Assembly: GCF_014200605.1 (NCBI RefSeq) | Contig: NZ_JACHCE010000008.1 | Coordinates: 1-64,000, forward strand | DNA: 64,000 bases | Direction: 5' to 3' | From: Pedobacter cryoconitis | GTDB taxonomy: Bacteria > Bacteroidota > Bacteroidia > Sphingobacteriales > Sphingobacteriaceae | Part shown: piece after piece, positions 54,500 to 62,269 of the stretch | Numbering within the stretch: the first letter of the stretch is position 1 | Layout: each line of letters begins with the position of its first letter | Notes under the pieces: generated by a model | What the model was told of the DNA's origin: nothing | Databases searched by the model: none | What the model saw: the letters and a program-made list of their open reading frames with translations, nothing else | Made by a program: the position numbers and the translations under genes

Positions 54500-55408
54500 T
54501 TAGCGCCAATGCTCTTTTTTCTTTAATATCCCGGGCAATGAAGTGAGATTTGGAATTTGCAACTTAAGCTCTGATATCAGCGTCGCTGTAAAGATCAGTC
54601 CGCCACCAATCAATAGTCTGGATGAAATATCTTCTCCAAGGATGAAGAAAGCTGCTATCGCTCCGAAAACCGGTTCAAAAAGATATATAATAGACACCCT
54701 CTCGGCGCTAATGTATTGCTGGGAAATATTAGATATCGTATACATATAAGCTGTTGAAAACAACGCGCAAAAGATGATTCCCGTCCAAAAAATATTTTGC
54801 CGGGGTATCCATATGATGTTTTCCTGGCTAAAAGTCAAGAGCAAAGCTAATATGGAGCAGGTTGCAAACATCGGTACAATCGTAGGAATAATATCTCCGC
54901 TCTTTGATTCCCTTTCGATTTGGATCAGGTAAACTGCAAAGCAAAAGGCCCCGGTAATGGTATATAAGTCACCGGTACCAATACTGAAATTATCCTTAAT
55001 GGATATCACGAACAGACCAGAAAGTGCAGTAAAGGCAGCTATCCATATTTTTAGTGGTGGAGATTTTCGATAAATTATTAGTTTAAGTATAGGAATGATC
55101 ACTACGGTTATTCCGGCCACAAATGAACATTGTGAGGCCGAAGTATGGGTTATCCCTAATGTTTGTAAATATATACCAAGTACCAGGGGCAGCGCAAGAC
55201 CGGCTCCTGTCTTAACTGAAGCCGGATTTAAGCTTTTCACCTGTTTCCAGAAGACGATCGATAATACGATTGTTGCCAGTGAAAAGCGGTAGAATAAGAA
55301 CAAGGAGGACTGGTTTTCTCCAATGGCGAGTTTGGTAACCGAAAAAGAAATTCCCCAGAAAGCAGTACCGAGTATTAATAAGCCGGGGAAAATTTTTCTT
55401 CTTTCCAT
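54500..55408 (-). CDS. EamA/DMT-family transporter
   Basis: A 302-residue inner-membrane protein with about ten helices arranged as two EamA repeats: ILGTAFWGISFSVTKLAI begins the first, and TGAFCFAVYLIQIE with ISQQYISAERVSIIYLFEPVFGAIAAFFILGE belongs to the second. EamA carriers export amino acids or other metabolites. It follows the GNAT gene by 4 bp, so the two are coupled, with the LysR gene divergent upstream. Substrate unknown. Confidence 0.85.
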   Translation of the reverse strand: MERRKIFPGLLILGTAFWGISFSVTKLAIGENQSSLFLFYRFSLATIVLSIVFWKQVKSLNPASVKTGAGLALPLVLGIYLQTLGITHTSASQCSFVAGITVVIIPILKLIIYRKSPPLKIWIAAFTALSGLFVISIKDNFSIGTGDLYTITGAFCFAVYLIQIERESKSGDIIPTIVPMFATCSILALLLTFSQENIIWIPRQNIFWTGIIFCALFSTAYMYTISNISQQYISAERVSIIYLFEPVFGAIAAFFILGEDISSRLLIGGGLIFTATLISELKLQIPNLTSLPGILKKKEHWR

Positions 55409-55412
55409 CAGA

Positions 55413-55949
55413 TTATAGTCCGTTAGCTACAGGCAATATTTTTTTCATCAACAAATCCGTTTGTTCGTCACTTCCCAACCAGAATGCATGTTTGCCAAAA
55501 GGAGTAAAGCCGTTCTTTTCATAGAACCTTAAGGCCCTGTAATTTTCTTCCCACACGCCGAGCCAGACATAAGGAGCCTGTATTTCATGGGCAAGTTCTA
55601 CGGCTTTATGATAAAGAATCTGACCGACCTTTTGACCGTGAAATTCTTTTAGCACATAGATCCTCTCAATTTCTAATGCCTCGTGATCCTGTTTTTCAGT
55701 CTGAGCTTCTCCAAGATTGATTTTTAGATAACCGATCACCCTTCCATCAAGCAGGGCAAAATAGATCTGAGAATCTTTCTCCGTAAGTTCAGCTGTCAGC
55801 TTATCTGTCGAAAAACTCTGTGCAAGGTATTGCTGCATATCCTGCTGACTGTTCAGATGTGCAAAGGCTTCACAGAATGTAGTTATTCCAATTTCCTGTA
55901 ATTTCGTTATTTCCCCAGGTGTTACCCTTTGGATTGTGATACTTTCCAT
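55413..55949 (-). CDS. GNAT-family N-acetyltransferase
   Basis: A 178-residue GNAT enzyme. Its acetyl-CoA motif is IYVLKEFHGQKVGQILYHKAVELA (the R/Q-x-x-G-x-G/A signature reads QKVGQI here), preceded by GYLKINLG and followed by VWLGVWEENYRALRFYEKNGFTPFG. The acceptor is unknown; similar proteins acetylate polyamines or small amines. It forms an operon with the EamA carrier and is divergent from a LysR gene, a common set for sensing and removing a small molecule. Confidence 0.88.
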   Translation of the reverse strand: MESITIQRVTPGEITKLQEIGITTFCEAFAHLNSQQDMQQYLAQSFSTDKLTAELTEKDSQIYFALLDGRVIGYLKINLGEAQTEKQDHEALEIERIYVLKEFHGQKVGQILYHKAVELAHEIQAPYVWLGVWEENYRALRFYEKNGFTPFGKHAFWLGSDEQTDLLMKKILPVANGL

Positions 55950-55992
55950 AGCACGAATGTAGCGAGTCTTTAAATGAATTAAAATGCTATTT

Positions 55993-56010
55993 ATTCATTT
56001 ATTAATGAAT
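55993..56010. promoter_or_regulatory. LysR-type operator between lysR and GNAT genes
   Basis: ATTCATT-TATT-AATGAAT is a perfect 7-bp inverted repeat containing the T-N11-A core of LysR sites. It lies 43 bp from the GNAT start and 11 bp from the lysR start, the place for autoregulation and control of the divergent operon. Confidence 0.6.
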
Positions 56011-56021
56011 ATATTGCATTA

Positions 56022-56900
56022 ATGGACCTTCAGCGAATCAAATACTTTTTGGCTCTTTCCGAGCAGCTTCATTACTGGAAAACAGCAGAAAAGATAAATA
56101 TCACACAGTCTGCGCTTACCCGTCAGATCCAATCTCTTGAAAACGAACTCGGTCTGCAGCTTTTTGAACGCAATAAAAGAAATGTGAAGCTTACCCCGGC
56201 AGGTAAATTCTTAAAAGAAAAATGGGAGGTAGAGCTGAGCGAACTTGAATATATTCATCAGTTTGCTAAACAAATACATTTGGGCGAAAGCGGAACCATT
56301 ACTATCGCACATCCCGATTCTATATCGGCCTCTATTATGCCCGATATCCTGGCAAAGATAGCTGAAACATTTCCACAGCTTCAAATTAAACTTGTGCAGG
56401 TTTTGTATGAAAACCAACTGGAATTTCTAAGAAACTATAAAATTGATCTGGCGATTACCAGGGATATTAATAACGAGCCAGGTATAAAATCAAGAAAGTT
56501 ATATTCCGATCATTTGGCTTTAGTAGTCCCGCAGGACCATTCCTTTAAGGAATTCGGGGATTTATCAGCGGAAAAGCTTAAGCAACAAAAATTCTTTTTG
56601 CCAACCCGCGATGAGGGCAGTAGTTATAGTGACATTATTCATGGGCTTTTCAAGTCTTATGATTTTGTTCCCGATGTATTTCTTCACTCAGAATTTGGGT
56701 CTACAATTATCGCACTCGTCAAAAAAGGTTTAGGAATAGCTATCTTACCGGACTCTTACCTGCATCACCAAATTCCCGGGCTTCGTTTCATTCCTTTGCC
56801 TTTTAAGACCGATCTATTCATCAATTGGCGTGCAGATGACCATAATCCTGTACTTGTCAATATTCTGGAACTTGTCCTTTCTACTCAAGCCATTAAATGA
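56022..56900 (+). CDS. LysR-family transcriptional regulator
   Basis: A 292-residue protein with a winged HTH (LQRIKYFLALSEQLHYWKTAEKINITQSALTRQIQSLENELGLQLFERNKRNVKLTPAG) and a periplasmic-binding-type effector domain (GTITIAHPDSISASIMPDILAKI...). It is divergent from the GNAT-EamA operon and likely activates it in response to a small ligand. Length and layout are normal. Confidence 0.92.
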   Translation: MDLQRIKYFLALSEQLHYWKTAEKINITQSALTRQIQSLENELGLQLFERNKRNVKLTPAGKFLKEKWEVELSELEYIHQFAKQIHLGESGTITIAHPDSISASIMPDILAKIAETFPQLQIKLVQVLYENQLEFLRNYKIDLAITRDINNEPGIKSRKLYSDHLALVVPQDHSFKEFGDLSAEKLKQQKFFLPTRDEGSSYSDIIHGLFKSYDFVPDVFLHSEFGSTIIALVKKGLGIAILPDSYLHHQIPGLRFIPLPFKTDLFINWRADDHNPVLVNILELVLSTQAIK

Positions 56901-56993
56901 ATTGATAATCTGGCTTAATAAATTTATGTTTGTGGCAAGCTGATAGCTCAAAATGATAATTTATCGGCTCATTTTAATGGAGAGAAAGGGAAC

Positions 56994-57683
56994 ATGAAGC
57001 GAATTATATCATTCTTATTGCTAACTATTGCAGGATATACTGCTCAGGCACAAACCAGGACTTTATTTCAGGAAACTTATAAAAGTAACAGCCTTAAAAA
57101 AAACTGGTCTGTTATAAATGGGGATTGGAAGGTGAATGAACTAGGAATTACTGGAAACAAAAATACAGACTGGGCCATCTTAATCTCTAAAAAAACATTA
57201 CCCAAAGACTATATATTAACGTTTTCTTCATTGGTTGATCCTAAGGCTTATCTTTTTGAAGTGATCACTAACTTAAACGGAGAGAAATATTTGGGTTTTT
57301 TACTCAATCAGTTAGAAAATAGAGTAGCTATAGAAGACCGCTCTTTATTTGCAGATCCTGTTAAAAAAGGTACTTTTATTCATAGTACGGGGCATATCGG
57401 CCTCATGCCTAAAGTTAAAAAGCCTTCAGAACACATCTGGCAGAATTGGAAAATACAAAAAACAGGTAACCAGATTTTTGTATGGATTAACAATGATGCT
57501 ATAATCTCTTTAAATGATACTACTGGTTTTGTAAAACCTAAAGGGACTTTTGGTTTTGCTATCAATGGAGAAGCTATGATTAAAGATGTCAAATTGATAA
57601 AAACCAGGGGAGAGGCTAGTTTACCACCAAAATCTTTTGTATTAAAGTCTCCTGTTGAAAAGCCCTTTTTTGTATTCGAATAA
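56994..57683 (+). CDS. Secreted protein with jelly-roll (DUF1080-like) fold
   Basis: A 229-residue protein with a clear signal peptide (IISFLLLTIAGYTAQAQ). The remainder, such as NGDWKVNELGITGNKNTDWAILISKK and WQNWKIQKTGNQIFVWINNDAIISLNDTTGF, resembles the 3-keto-disaccharide hydrolase (DUF1080)/concanavalin-like sandwich common in Bacteroidetes. It is a lone gene and its ligand, probably a sugar, is unknown. Confidence 0.6.
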   Translation: MKRIISFLLLTIAGYTAQAQTRTLFQETYKSNSLKKNWSVINGDWKVNELGITGNKNTDWAILISKKTLPKDYILTFSSLVDPKAYLFEVITNLNGEKYLGFLLNQLENRVAIEDRSLFADPVKKGTFIHSTGHIGLMPKVKKPSEHIWQNWKIQKTGNQIFVWINNDAIISLNDTTGFVKPKGTFGFAINGEAMIKDVKLIKTRGEASLPPKSFVLKSPVEKPFFVFE

Positions 57684-57688
57684 TTTTC

Positions 57689-58078
57689 TTAAACCTCATC
57701 GGCAGACCAATCGTTGCTCAGACGGCCCATCCACTGGTGGTACATTTCATCTCCCGAATGCTGTGTGAATTCAATATTTAGCTGATTTACTTCCAGTTCT
57801 AAAATCTCATTGCAAATTTCAACCAGCTTTTTTGACAGAATTTCCCTGGTTTCCTTTGTACGGCCTTCCCGGATATCACACATCATGATGGCTGCGGGTG
57901 CCGGTTCGCCCTCACTGCATCTCCAGATAGAACCTTCTCCGAGTTCTCTGATAGTTACGGTTATTCTTTTTACACTGGCCTTCATGATCTTTGAATAGGC
58001 TTCACCTATAGCTTTTGCCAGTTGCTTTTTAGTCTCCGCAGGATAATGTTTATTGGTCTCTATTTGTATATATGGCAT
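57689..58078 (-). CDS. Tautomerase-family protein (4-oxalocrotonate tautomerase-like)
   Basis: A 129-residue protein that begins MPYIQIETNKHYPAETKKQLAKAI, with the N-terminal Pro (exposed after Met removal) that acts as the catalytic base in this superfamily. It is longer than the 62-residue 4-OT, closer in size to cis-CaaD-type members. VKRITVTIRELGEGSIWRC is the second conserved strand. The true substrate is unknown. Confidence 0.8.
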   Translation of the reverse strand: MPYIQIETNKHYPAETKKQLAKAIGEAYSKIMKASVKRITVTIRELGEGSIWRCSEGEPAPAAIMMCDIREGRTKETREILSKKLVEICNEILELEVNQLNIEFTQHSGDEMYHQWMGRLSNDWSADEV

Positions 58079-58112
58079 AAATTAAATATTAGCAGAGCTA
58101 TTTATACGATGA

Positions 58113-59459
58113 TTAGTTCTTGTAATATAGGCCATCCTGACCAACCAGTAAAAAGTTTCCATCAGGTTTGATATAGTAAGAATAAATATCTTTGCCAAAA
58201 CCCAGTTCTAATCTTCCCCAATTGTTCCTGATACTATAAATACCCGGTTTAGGAGTATGACGTACCAGATAAAAAACATCATCCTGAAAAAATGAAATAT
58301 TAGCTACAGATTGTGAGCTGCTGTTCCATTCATAATAACGTTTTGCAGTGCCCTTTAGTGTTACTGGCGATACCTGAGCGATTGTGGCATCATCTGAGCC
58401 AATGTAGAGATTGCCATCCGGGCCAATTGCAAAACCAGAGGGTTGAGATAGATAATAACCATAATCCAATTTGATAGACTGCCAGGACTTTCCGGTATCT
58501 TTCGATCTGAAAAGCGTTCCCCAGTCATCAAAAAGATATAGACTTCCATCAGTATGTTTATTGAAAAACATGAAACGTTGTGAATTTAGCGATACGATTG
58601 ATTTTTGCCAAAACCCTCCATTATCAGTAGAGATATAAGGTCCGTCAAAATAAAAGCTAACCATAAGCACATCGTCCTTAACCATAAAACCAGTAGGGTC
58701 TCTTTTATCTATGATTCCATTATTTATTGTCTGCCAGCTTTTTAGATCTCTGGAGTACAGGACGCCGTCTGATCTTGTAAGTATATAAAGCCACCCCTTG
58801 CTATTGAACTGTGCGGAGAATATACCAGAGGATTTTGGAATTCCATCGACTTTTTGCCAGTTTATACCGTTATCATCAGAGGTATAAAGTTCCCCTGCGG
58901 TTACCATATAGAGTGTCTTATGATCAAAGGTTGTTATCTGAGTGTTATAAACGTCCGGAATCCCACAACCACAGGCTCTTGCCCAGCCCTCAGGCTTTTT
59001 GCCTGTAGCCTTGATTTCAACTGAATCTTGTGGAACGGGCGGTTTTCCATCTCCTGGATAAGGCTGCTGGGCATATACATAGGCTTTTATTTTCTGACTA
59101 GGGGTGTTGCATCCCAGTTGCCATTTGACTTTGACCGTTCCATCAGGCAGTATATTAAATTGGGAATACATCTCGCTATTATCAACTCTGCCATTGCCCT
59201 GAACCAGCGCAAACTGTAAATAATACTGCGTTAACATTTGATCTTGTGGAACAGTAATTTTAAAAGTCAATTCATTAGACAAGTATTCACCGTAGACCCC
59301 TAACTGACTGTTACCGCTTGTCAGACTAATCTTTGCCGCTGGTTTAATGTCAACATCAGGCTTGATTTGAGGTTTCTCATCTTTTTTACATCCTGTAAGC
59401 ATTATCATAGCAGCCAATAAGAGAAAGAGAGATTTTATAGCGTATGTAATTTTTATCAT
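58113..59459 (-). CDS. Lipoprotein with BNR/sortilin-like beta-propeller repeats
   Basis: A 448-residue lipoprotein (lipobox LLAAMIMLTGCKK). A beta domain of about 120 residues precedes a propeller with repeats of the Asp-box type (LYTSDDNGINWQKV, ISTDNGGFWQKS, LFRSKDTGKSWQSI). These resemble Asp-boxes in sialidases and YCF48 proteins but show no catalytic set. It may bind glycans or proteins at the cell surface. It lies 2 bp downstream of a paralogue of the same length, so the two form an operon made by duplication. Confidence 0.72.
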   Translation of the reverse strand: MIKITYAIKSLFLLLAAMIMLTGCKKDEKPQIKPDVDIKPAAKISLTSGNSQLGVYGEYLSNELTFKITVPQDQMLTQYYLQFALVQGNGRVDNSEMYSQFNILPDGTVKVKWQLGCNTPSQKIKAYVYAQQPYPGDGKPPVPQDSVEIKATGKKPEGWARACGCGIPDVYNTQITTFDHKTLYMVTAGELYTSDDNGINWQKVDGIPKSSGIFSAQFNSKGWLYILTRSDGVLYSRDLKSWQTINNGIIDKRDPTGFMVKDDVLMVSFYFDGPYISTDNGGFWQKSIVSLNSQRFMFFNKHTDGSLYLFDDWGTLFRSKDTGKSWQSIKLDYGYYLSQPSGFAIGPDGNLYIGSDDATIAQVSPVTLKGTAKRYYEWNSSSQSVANISFFQDDVFYLVRHTPKPGIYSIRNNWGRLELGFGKDIYSYYIKPDGNFLLVGQDGLYYKN

Positions 59460-59461
59460 GA

Positions 59462-60808
59462 TTATGGCTTCGAAAGGTCGTAAGTTAGAATTGAAGATTG
59501 TTGCAGACCGAAAATGGTATTTTCGTCTTTTATGATAGCTCTTTGTATGTCGTAAGCACCATAATTGCTTTTCATGATTTTTGTCCAGCTTATCCCATTA
59601 TCTCTCGATTCTGAGATTTCTCCCCCTGAGCTAACCAGATAGCCATGTCCCTTTTCGAAAAAGCGGATGGCAATAATAGGAAAATCCGCTCCACTGGATA
59701 TTTTTTCCCAATGCTCACCGCCATTAGTAGTACGCAGGAGTGCACCGTTTTGTCCTCCAATAAAACCAATTGAGCTGTTTATAAAGTAAATTTTATTGAG
59801 GTCATTGTTCACTTGAACAGGTTGCTGTTTCCATGTTTTGCCTGCATTAATTGTTCGTGCAATAAAACCAACTGAACCACAGGTGAATAGTGTGTCGTTG
59901 CCGATGTGAGTCAGGTCGTTGAGCCTATTCAATATATTGAAACTACCTGATTTATCCCAGGTTTGCCCACCATCCATTGTTTTTGCAATATTGCCCTGTA
60001 AGCCTACAGAATATATTGTGTTCCTGTTTTGCAAGTAATAGCTCGTTGAGCTCCGGTGCCCTATAGTAGGAGGAGTCCAGTTTTTTGACTGAAAAAATGT
60101 TTTCCCCCCATCATAGGTGAAAAAGGCATAATTGTTTACAATGTTTACCAGGGCCGTGTCCCGGCCTGTGAAAGAAATAATATAAGCATTGTCATCATTC
60201 CTTACCGGCTCACCGCGTAACCAGGTCTTTCCACCATCAGCGGTCCTGATTACTCCTGAACCTTCTCCCACAACTATTCCTTTATAAGTATCAATGAATT
60301 GGATATCCTGCAATACATTATATCCGCCCGTGCTTGCAGAATATATACTTTTCCAGGGCTGGCGCGATTTAGCAGAGATAACTACTGAGTCCATTTTCTT
60401 ACAGGTCCTGAATTGCATTTCGCTATAGCTGCACTCGGATGATAAATAAAGCTTTATAGCGGGGTTTTCTGAATTAGAGGTCGACTGCCAAAATGCTTTT
60501 ATAATCATATCTCCACCAGATCTGGCCTGACTAAGTATTTGGAAACTATCGTAATTGCCGCTTGATTTAATGTAATAAGCTAAAGGTGACCCGTCAGCTG
60601 AGGCATTCAGCTTAACCTTTAATATGATTGTATCCAATCGCGCTCCTTTATAAGCCAGTTGATTATTTCCACTGATAATTTCAATACCTTTTACTTCACG
60701 TACAATGGGGTCGGGAACTTTATCGGGTGCAGGCGGATCATTTTTTTTACATCCTGATATATAAATGGTGCAAATTATAAGGAGAAGAGAGCGGGATATC
60801 CTTGACAT
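59462..60808 (-). CDS. YCF48-like beta-propeller lipoprotein
   Basis: A 448-residue lipoprotein (LLIICTIYISGCKK). Like its neighbour it has an N-terminal beta domain, then a propeller with Asp-box-like turns: VIRTADGGKTWLRG, FFTYDGGKTFFQSK, IAKTMDGGQTWDKSG, IARTINAGKTWKQQ and LLRTTNGGEHWEKI, all typical of YCF48/HCF136 family repeats. HCF136 helps photosystem II assembly, which cannot apply here; bacterial relatives are surface or periplasmic scaffold proteins. It is the first of a duplicated pair with a 2-bp gap. Confidence 0.75.
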   Translation of the reverse strand: MSRISRSLLLIICTIYISGCKKNDPPAPDKVPDPIVREVKGIEIISGNNQLAYKGARLDTIILKVKLNASADGSPLAYYIKSSGNYDSFQILSQARSGGDMIIKAFWQSTSNSENPAIKLYLSSECSYSEMQFRTCKKMDSVVISAKSRQPWKSIYSASTGGYNVLQDIQFIDTYKGIVVGEGSGVIRTADGGKTWLRGEPVRNDDNAYIISFTGRDTALVNIVNNYAFFTYDGGKTFFQSKNWTPPTIGHRSSTSYYLQNRNTIYSVGLQGNIAKTMDGGQTWDKSGSFNILNRLNDLTHIGNDTLFTCGSVGFIARTINAGKTWKQQPVQVNNDLNKIYFINSSIGFIGGQNGALLRTTNGGEHWEKISSGADFPIIAIRFFEKGHGYLVSSGGEISESRDNGISWTKIMKSNYGAYDIQRAIIKDENTIFGLQQSSILTYDLSKP

Positions 60809-60954
60809 TGAGAACTGATATTTTTTTTAAAAGTAATAAATATTTGAACATTGGGGAAATTTAAGTAACATGTAATGATTATGGTTAATACTTTTGGTTT
60901 ATTGAAGCCCTTTGTAAATTTAATTGTAAATAAATGAGAAAATATTGTTCTTTT

Positions 60955-60999
60955 AAATACATATATGATTTGTTTTTTCAGAAAATCATATATGTATTT
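60955..60999 (-). terminator. AT-rich hairpin after the NmrA-type gene
   Basis: Perfect 17-bp arms, AAATACATATATGATTT and AAATCATATATGTATTT, with an 11-nt loop. It lies 18 bp after the stop of the minus-strand gene at 61018 and probably ends its transcript. AT-rich, so strength is uncertain. Confidence 0.5.
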
Positions 61000-61017
61000 A
61001 GGCCTTATACGTTGCTT

Positions 61018-61923
61018 TTATTCCCTTTGATAAGCTTTAGCAAAATCTTCAGCAAAATCTTTCAGCTTTACTTTGCCTAATAAGGGTTTATGCTGATTGT
61101 AATCTTCGTAAAGACTACCATTCCCCTGGCTCTCCTGCAATTCGGTAAAACCCCGGGCTACCTGCTCATTAAAACCAATACTTAGCCAGTTATCCAGTAG
61201 CTGCTGGCTAGGAATAACCTGCCATTTCAAATCGGGTTTGCCGATGGCTTCTCCCAGAGCCTCAGCAATTTCATTGGGCGAAACCTCATCGCTTGCCACA
61301 TATCGTATTGTTTTACCCTCAAATTTTCTATCCACCTCTTCGGCAATAACAGCAGCAATATCTTTTGGCGAGACCCATGGTTCTTTAACATCACCGCCGT
61401 AATTGGAAATGATCGCCCCCTTAGACCTGATATCATGAATCAAAGAAAACAGGTTGATATAAAAGCTGACCGGACGAATGAACCTGATCGATATGTTATC
61501 CGGCAATTGTCTGAGCGTGGTTTCGACATTGTGATGGAAAAGGATGATACCAGTCCCTTTATTCGTGTGTGCACCAATACTGCTGAGATGTATAACCTTC
61601 TTTACACCAGAACGCTCTATAGCCTCTTTGTAATTTTCGCCGATTTTAGTGATGTCGCTGATAAAGTCAACTGATTTATCGAACATATCACCAGCAGCTT
61701 CCATGGTTTCCATAAGGTAAACGATTTCAGCACCTTTAAAGGTTTCCGCTAAGAAATCTACATCCTGCAGTTTACCAATAGCTGCTTTCGCGCCGAGAAA
61801 TTCAATCTCTTGCTGACGGTTGGGATTGCTGCTGATCACAGTGACTGCATGACCGTTATTTACCAGCGTTTCTGTGAGTGGCCTGCCAATATTTCCAAGC
61901 GAGCCTGTAAGTACAATATTCAT
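61018..61923 (-). CDS. NmrA-like NAD(P)-binding protein (atypical SDR)
   Basis: A 301-residue protein. It starts MNIVLTGSLGNIGRPLTE with the G-x2-G-x2-G dinucleotide motif of the atypical SDR/NmrA group. GAEIVYLMETMEA and VKKVIHLSSIGA follow. No YxxxK catalytic pair is obvious, so it may be a redox sensor or quinone oxidoreductase, as the relatives QOR2 and NmrA are. Its promoter carries two copies of TGTAGCCAAAAG (minus-strand CTTTTGGCTACA) at 61973-61984 and 61994-62005. Confidence 0.82.
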   Translation of the reverse strand: MNIVLTGSLGNIGRPLTETLVNNGHAVTVISSNPNRQQEIEFLGAKAAIGKLQDVDFLAETFKGAEIVYLMETMEAAGDMFDKSVDFISDITKIGENYKEAIERSGVKKVIHLSSIGAHTNKGTGIILFHHNVETTLRQLPDNISIRFIRPVSFYINLFSLIHDIRSKGAIISNYGGDVKEPWVSPKDIAAVIAEEVDRKFEGKTIRYVASDEVSPNEIAEALGEAIGKPDLKWQVIPSQQLLDNWLSIGFNEQVARGFTELQESQGNGSLYEDYNQHKPLLGKVKLKDFAEDFAKAYQRE

Positions 61924-61972
61924 ATTCTTGTTTTTTTTGTTGATGCAAATTCCGGAGAATGGACAACACGGA

Positions 61973-62005
61973 TGTAGCCAAAAGTCTCCATGTTGTAGCC
62001 AAAAG
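61973..62005 (-). promoter_or_regulatory. 21-bp-spaced direct repeats before the NmrA-type gene
   Basis: TGTAGCCAAAAG at 61973-61984 and again at 61994-62005 (exact copies, 21 bp apart), 49 bp before the start codon. The same arrangement occurs in front of the SDR gene at 50967, pointing to one AraC-type regulator for both. Confidence 0.65.
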
Positions 62006-62269
62006 CATGTGGCGGTCAGAAAATAGTGTATCAGGAAATTACATTCAGAATTATTTCAAACGCTTGAAATGATAGAAATTGGGTCATTAGCTCATTTAGA
62101 GGGATTTAGCTTAAACCATTTGTAACACTGTTGTTTAATTTCAATTCCTAATTAACCAAACCAAATATAATGAAGTCTCTCAACCTCTCCCAGAGATGTC
62201 TGCATCCTGATATGGCCTTTAATCAAAAACCTATCCTCATCAAAACCAACCTAACCAAAAAATAATCGT
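62006..62269. other. Upstream region of the SusC-like gene
   Basis: Apart from the repeats named above, the 260 bp before the receptor gene show no ORF or clear promoter. A trans-acting or attenuation control of the receptor cannot be judged from sequence alone. Confidence 0.3.
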
